Below the pieces are notes generated by a model, which saw nothing but the letters and a program-made list of their open reading frames with translations, searched no databases and was not told the origin of the DNA. The translations under genes and the position numbers were made by a program. Shown here in pieces: positions 29,331 through 32,942 of a stretch of DNA of 32,942 nucleotides (position 1 is the stretch's first letter; every line of letters begins with the position of its first letter). This stretch comes from Pseudomonadota bacterium (GTDB lineage Bacteria; Bdellovibrionota_C; UBA2361; SZUA-149): NCBI GenBank assembly GCA_029555385.1, contig JAKPSH010000090.1, positions 1 to 32,942 of the forward strand. The letters run 5' to 3'.

Positions 29331-32300
29331 ATGGACTTAGTTACCAGAGGAAAGGATGTAACGCTCAAGCTATTCTTGACCGATACAGATCTTCTGGACG
29401 TGTTTCCGAGAACGGCCCGGATAGCCGCTGATTCCGGTTTAGAACCTCGCGTTATCGAGCGTCCGGCTGGCGGCAAAAGCGATCTGTTGGCATGTTATTC
29501 TTCACAAAACGGCAGTTTGACGGTAACGGGGCTGCTCCACGGTCGTGTTCCAGTCAATTTCGTGCTCAAGCCAGGCACCCAAACATATGGAAACTTTATA
29601 AAGTTTTTCTTGCGCGAACTTGATTCGCTCAGTGAAAGCGCGAAATCCGGCGCTAGTCAAAGCCGTGATAATGATGTTTTGAGCGGCCTCAGGCAGTCCC
29701 TGGAGCGCAAGCTCACCGTCTTAGGCGCGTCTGGCAAAGAGCGCAGTGACGCAGATTTTGCCGAAATACTTGATGTGTTCGGCTCTGATTTTGAGGCCAA
29801 GCGCGGCCGGCGCCTCAAAGGATTCGGAGACTCGGCTAAGAAGCGCCGGGATGGTGCGGCGGAGCTGCCTTCCATGCGCCGGGCAGTAGTGCAGCGGCAG
29901 CTTGTGCCGATTAAACGGCAGTTTAGACTTTTTGCGGATCAAAAGCGTAGACAGCCGCAGCTTATTTCCGGCTTTCTCAGCCTTGAGATTGAAGAAACAA
30001 GGGAACCCGTGCCTGCCAGTGCGCCAACAGAGGCAGGAACGGCTCCTCTTGATGTTGCCGCGGAGCTGAAAGCATCATTGTGTTTCACCGCAGAGCCGGA
30101 GATTGAGGTTTGCGAGGGCAGGGCGGAAGTTGTGTTTCGTTTTCTGCTATCCCGGCAAATTGTTGAGCACGTCGAGTTTTTTGTGCATTGGGGCCGGCTG
30201 CAGTCTACGGCGGGAGGTGATTCTTCTGAATGGTGGACTGATGAAGAAGTTGTTTCAGAGGAGATTGTCGAAGAAGGCGAAGGTGCGTTTGTTATTCGCA
30301 AGGTACTAACGTGTGAGCGAAACGGCACATACGGAGTGACCTGCTGTGCGCAGGCTGAGAACTCAAGGGAGAGGGTCTGGGCTGCACAAGCGGGAGGCAT
30401 CACTGACGGCAGGTTCCAAATTACTGATGTTGGATTTTTAACTGCGGAAGATATTTCGCGTACCGATGCTATTGAGAACCTGGAGAATAAAGGGCGCATT
30501 TTGCAGGGGCTAGCATCTTTTGACGGCTTTGTACGTGCGGTCAGCCATTTAGCGAAGAGCCGCTCGTGCCGCGGGCTTGGCCGGCTTTTATTTGAGGTGA
30601 CCAAAAGCAGCCCGGCATTGCGTTCGCTTGTTTCCGAGTATTATCAGCGGGCTGTAATGGAGCTTGACCGCTGTAAAGTAGGCCCGGGAAAAGGCCGGCT
30701 GAAAACGACAATCGGCGTATTAAAGAATATTGGAATCGGCGAGGTGGTGTTTGTCGCACCCGAAGGGCCTCATGCGATTGCCGGCGGACTTGCGCAAGTC
30801 ATTGTGGGGCTGACCAAGTCTTTAGCCCGGTGCGGAGTTTCGTGCACGGTCATTACGCCGCTTTATGAAGAATCTCAGGGCAACAAGCACTTGAGCGCCA
30901 AGGATCTGCTGGCGCGGGGAGTGCAAGTTGTCGATAAGGTTGTGCCCATTAAGCGTATCGGTGAAGTGAAGGTTCCGTTCGGCGGGACCACGCATTATGG
31001 GACCAGTAATCCCCGGCAGTTTCCGCGCAATGTCCGCTGTTCTGTTTACATGGCGGAAAATGAAGGCGTGCGTATTATTTTTCTTCGTCATCCGAAACTG
31101 GCTTCGAAGCTCTATGCGCCAGGTTGGGCGGACGATCAGGTCCGGCGCGCTGTTTTTCTTTCCCGTGGCGCGTTGGAAGTGCTGCGCAATCGCGCCTTCA
31201 ACGTGCTGCCGCATATCATTGTGACTAACGATTGGCCTACGGCTCTTGTCCCGGTACTGCTGCGGACAGATTTAAAATATATGAGCGACCCACGCTTCCA
31301 GGGCGTTGAGACGGTTCATATCATGCATAACTGCGGGCAGGGCTATCAGGGGCGCTTCCCGCTGAATCAATTCGGCGAAGATTTATGGCCGATGCTTGGA
31401 GTGGGCGGGGAGCATTTCTTCGGCATGCGCGATCCGGAAAACGGCTTTTTGCTTAACTTTACCGCGGGTGCCGTCATGCACAGCGGCAAGGCGCTCGTTG
31501 CCGTGAGCAAGCCTTATGCACGGCAGCTGCTGACGCGAAAAGGGGGCGAGGGGCTACATACATTGTTTACGCAAGCGGAAAGCGCGCTATTCGGCGTCAG
31601 CAATGGTGTCGATTTGGTGGCGTTGCGCAGTCTGTTCTGGCAGGTAGGCGAGGCGGCGCGCAAGGAGCTGGGCTTAAATCCGTTAATTAGCAAGCGCTTG
31701 GATAACAAACGTCTGATAAAGAACCTGCCTGAGTACAAGCGGGTGACCAAACTGGTTTGCCAGCGCCGTTACGGCCTCGCCGAAGACGAAGATGCCGTGT
31801 TGATTTCGCTTGTTGGGCGGTTGGCGGAACAGAAGGGGATTCAGCTTTTGTCCGGCTGCGCTGAAGGGGACTGGACTAATGTTCTTGAGTCGGTGCTTCG
31901 TGCGTTTCCGCGCGTGCAGTTTTTCATCGGCGGCCCGGCATCCGAAGGGGATGCGGCGGCCCGCGAGCTGCGAAGTGTGATTGAAGATTTGACGGCAAGG
32001 TACCCGGGACGCATTCGCGGGGTGTTTGATTTTATTGCCCACAAAGACGCGCTGGAAGTCACTCAAGCGAGCGATATCTTCCTCATGCCGTCCCGGTATG
32101 AACCGGGCGGTATTACTCAGCTTGAGGCCCTGGCTGCGGGAACTCTCGTTGTTGCGCGCAATGTGGGCGGCATTGCTGCTACGCTTTCGGACTACAATCC
32201 TGATCGCGACGAAGGAAACAGCTTCTTATTCCGCGAATTCAGCAGTGCAGCGCTCAAGTCGGTAATGTGCCGGGCGATCGAGACAATCAATGATCAAGGG

Positions 32301-32474
32301 CGGCGCCGCAAGCTGATCGCCCGCGCCGCGGTTTCAGAAAATGATTGGAGCCATCGCACGCCGAAGTATTTGTCAATTCTCCAGCATGTGGCTGGGGTGT
32401 TTGACCCGCGAAGCTATTATGCCCATCTTGCGCCGCGCTGGCACTTGTTGAACAGTTTGCGCGCAGTCAACTAG
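29331..32474 (+). CDS. Glycogen/starch-synthase-like GT5 with long N-terminal extension
   Basis: This 1047-residue protein has a GT5 catalytic part (about 468-1047), the family that extends alpha-1,4-glucan from ADP-glucose. IAGGLAQV (483-490) replaces the usual KTGGL, TIHN-like HIMHNCGQGYQGRFP follows, and the C-terminal half carries SRYEPGGITQLE (E924 and E932) and GLxxxK-like regions. The N-terminal 468 residues are unusual: a basic helical part (about 95-210), a beta-rich, carbohydrate-module-like domain (about 245-355, with EFFVHWGR) and a helical linker (about 375-450). Glycogen synthases normally have about 480 residues. AAGGAAA supports the start. The Lys-to-Ile change in KxGGL could alter donor binding. 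Confidence 0.82.
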   Translation: MDLVTRGKDVTLKLFLTDTDLLDVFPRTARIAADSGLEPRVIERPAGGKSDLLACYSSQNGSLTVTGLLHGRVPVNFVLKPGTQTYGNFIKFFLRELDSLSESAKSGASQSRDNDVLSGLRQSLERKLTVLGASGKERSDADFAEILDVFGSDFEAKRGRRLKGFGDSAKKRRDGAAELPSMRRAVVQRQLVPIKRQFRLFADQKRRQPQLISGFLSLEIEETREPVPASAPTEAGTAPLDVAAELKASLCFTAEPEIEVCEGRAEVVFRFLLSRQIVEHVEFFVHWGRLQSTAGGDSSEWWTDEEVVSEEIVEEGEGAFVIRKVLTCERNGTYGVTCCAQAENSRERVWAAQAGGITDGRFQITDVGFLTAEDISRTDAIENLENKGRILQGLASFDGFVRAVSHLAKSRSCRGLGRLLFEVTKSSPALRSLVSEYYQRAVMELDRCKVGPGKGRLKTTIGVLKNIGIGEVVFVAPEGPHAIAGGLAQVIVGLTKSLARCGVSCTVITPLYEESQGNKHLSAKDLLARGVQVVDKVVPIKRIGEVKVPFGGTTHYGTSNPRQFPRNVRCSVYMAENEGVRIIFLRHPKLASKLYAPGWADDQVRRAVFLSRGALEVLRNRAFNVLPHIIVTNDWPTALVPVLLRTDLKYMSDPRFQGVETVHIMHNCGQGYQGRFPLNQFGEDLWPMLGVGGEHFFGMRDPENGFLLNFTAGAVMHSGKALVAVSKPYARQLLTRKGGEGLHTLFTQAESALFGVSNGVDLVALRSLFWQVGEAARKELGLNPLISKRLDNKRLIKNLPEYKRVTKLVCQRRYGLAEDEDAVLISLVGRLAEQKGIQLLSGCAEGDWTNVLESVLRAFPRVQFFIGGPASEGDAAARELRSVIEDLTARYPGRIRGVFDFIAHKDALEVTQASDIFLMPSRYEPGGITQLEALAAGTLVVARNVGGIAATLSDYNPDRDEGNSFLFREFSSAALKSVMCRAIETINDQGRRRKLIARAAVSENDWSHRTPKYLSILQHVAGVFDPRSYYAHLAPRWHLLNSLRAVN

Positions 32475-32667
32475 CATAATCCGTTAGGCCTGCGTCTTTG
32501 GCCGATTTTCGCTAAACGGGATATCGCTGCTCTGCTCATCCCCCACTTTTTGCTGAAAGCTGACGAAGGGGCCGAAGTAAGCTTGCCGCAAAAAATGGGG
32601 GACTTCGCTGCTCACGATTCTCGTTTAGCGAAAATCGGCTCAAATCTACAACCCTAACGGAATAATG
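32475..32667. repeat. 193-base imperfect palindrome
   Basis: The left arm starts directly after the preceding stop codon. Core: an 18-bp perfect inverted repeat, 32501-32518 with 32622-32639. Outer: TCCGTTAGG (32480-32488) with CCTAACGGA (32653-32661) and CATAAT with AATAATG beyond. Inner: CCCCCACTTTTTGC against GCAAAAAATGGGGG with one mismatch. Overall the two arms align along most of their about 85 bases. It could be a foldback/MITE-like element or a large transcript hairpin after the synthase gene. Confidence 0.75.
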
Positions 32668-32805
32668 TTGGCCTCAAAATAAGCGAATAAATTTTGCCTT
32701 AGCTGTACACTCCAGAGACTTCGCCCAGAGCGATGCTGCCGGGTGCGGAAGGCGTGACCTTTTGTACCCGGCACAACCCTTTGCCTCCCTTCGCTGTCGG
32801 GCGCT

Positions 32806-32840
32806 TAGCCGCGATATCTCAGAAGGCGATATCGCGGCTA
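32806..32840. repeat. 13-bp perfect inverted repeat, 9-base loop
   Basis: TAGCCGCGATATC pairs exactly with GATATCGCGGCTA. Confidence 0.85.
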
Positions 32841-32849
32841 GGTAAGTTA

Positions 32850-32881
32850 CGCGAAAAGGCCCGTCCTTGGGCCTTTTCGCG
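32850..32881. repeat. 13-bp perfect inverted repeat, 6-base loop
   Basis: CGCGAAAAGGCCC pairs exactly with GGGCCTTTTCGCG around GTCCTT. It looks like a terminator stem but no T-run follows. Confidence 0.85.
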
Positions 32882-32890
32882 CTGCTCCAA

Positions 32891-32924
32891 ACTGTGTCGG
32901 GGGCCCCGCGTGCCCCGACACAGT
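32891..32924. repeat. 12-bp perfect inverted repeat, 10-base loop
   Basis: ACTGTGTCGGGG pairs exactly with CCCCGACACAGT. Confidence 0.85.
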
Positions 32925-32942
32925 GTCGCAGCGAATTTCTTC

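Larger units (their letters stand above)
32668..32942. other. Gene-free end of window with consecutive hairpins
   Basis: No gene is seen. Four perfect-stem inverted repeats follow one another: TGCCGGGT/ACCCGGCA (32737-32744, 32766-32773), a 13-bp stem at 32806-32818/32828-32840, a 13-bp stem at 32850-32862/32869-32881 and a 12-bp stem at 32891-32902/32913-32924. None is followed by a T-run. Confidence 0.7.

Noticed and set aside
32480..32661. Integron attC site, because of CCGTTAGG and CCTAACGG
   Set aside because: The two words are in the opposite order to attC (RYYYAAC first, GTTRRRY last), and no integrase or cassette array is visible.

Overview
The window looks like chromosomal DNA from a Gram-negative bacterium. 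It has an LpxL/HtrB-type lipid A acyltransferase, several lipobox-bearing outer-envelope lipoproteins and DjlA- and YciB-type membrane proteins. Base composition is moderately GC-rich and even across the window, and Shine-Dalgarno motifs of the GGAG/AAGGA type are common. No phage, insertion sequence, CRISPR array, rRNA or tRNA gene is visible. The gene mix (DUF4416, HelD, FolE2, Tad-like pseudopilins, a very long glycogen-synthase-type protein) would fit a deltaproteobacterial-type or allied lineage, but I cannot fix the taxon from sequence alone.

Layout. 1-339: gene-free leader with two tandem, branched RNA-like folds, then carB (340-3543). 3561-6601: a lipoprotein with a jelly-roll, polysaccharide-lyase-like domain, and two glycosyltransferases. 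6602-6964: hairpin-rich gap. 6965-9305: glycine-zipper lipoprotein, DjlA-like co-chaperone and a third glycosyltransferase. 9327-12864 (minus): LpxL-like acyltransferase followed by a phospholipase-D-fold lipoprotein that has lost its catalytic residues. 13012-14460: ArnT/PMT-type glycosyltransferase. 14648-17408: three Tad-like single-pass proteins, including a TadG/vWA protein with a cysteine-rich insert. 17416-19974 (minus): glycogen phosphorylase. 20093-20662: YciB-like membrane protein.

20701-25349 (minus) is a tightly packed five-gene set read in the order KDPG/KHG-type aldolase, FAD amine oxidase (ThiO/DAO type), DUF4416, alpha/beta hydrolase, radical SAM protein. The last four overlap one another. 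A 599-base gap with a hexanucleotide repeat follows. Then come HelD (minus) and FolE2 (plus), divergent, and after a further gap a 1047-residue glycogen/starch-synthase-like protein. The last 468 bases carry no gene. They hold a nearly 200-base imperfect palindrome directly after the synthase stop codon and then a run of hairpins, three with perfect 12-13 bp stems.

Themes: envelope and glycan building (four glycosyltransferases, LpxL, lipoproteins, Tad-like proteins), glycogen turnover (GlgP and a GlgA-like protein, with no branching enzyme or GlgC here) and housekeeping (carB, folE2, helD, djlA). The strongest candidates for something undescribed are the structured carB leader, the palindrome and hairpin cluster at 32475-32924, the five-gene aldolase/oxidase/DUF4416/hydrolase/radical-SAM operon and the Cys-rich vWA protein with its Tad-like neighbours.
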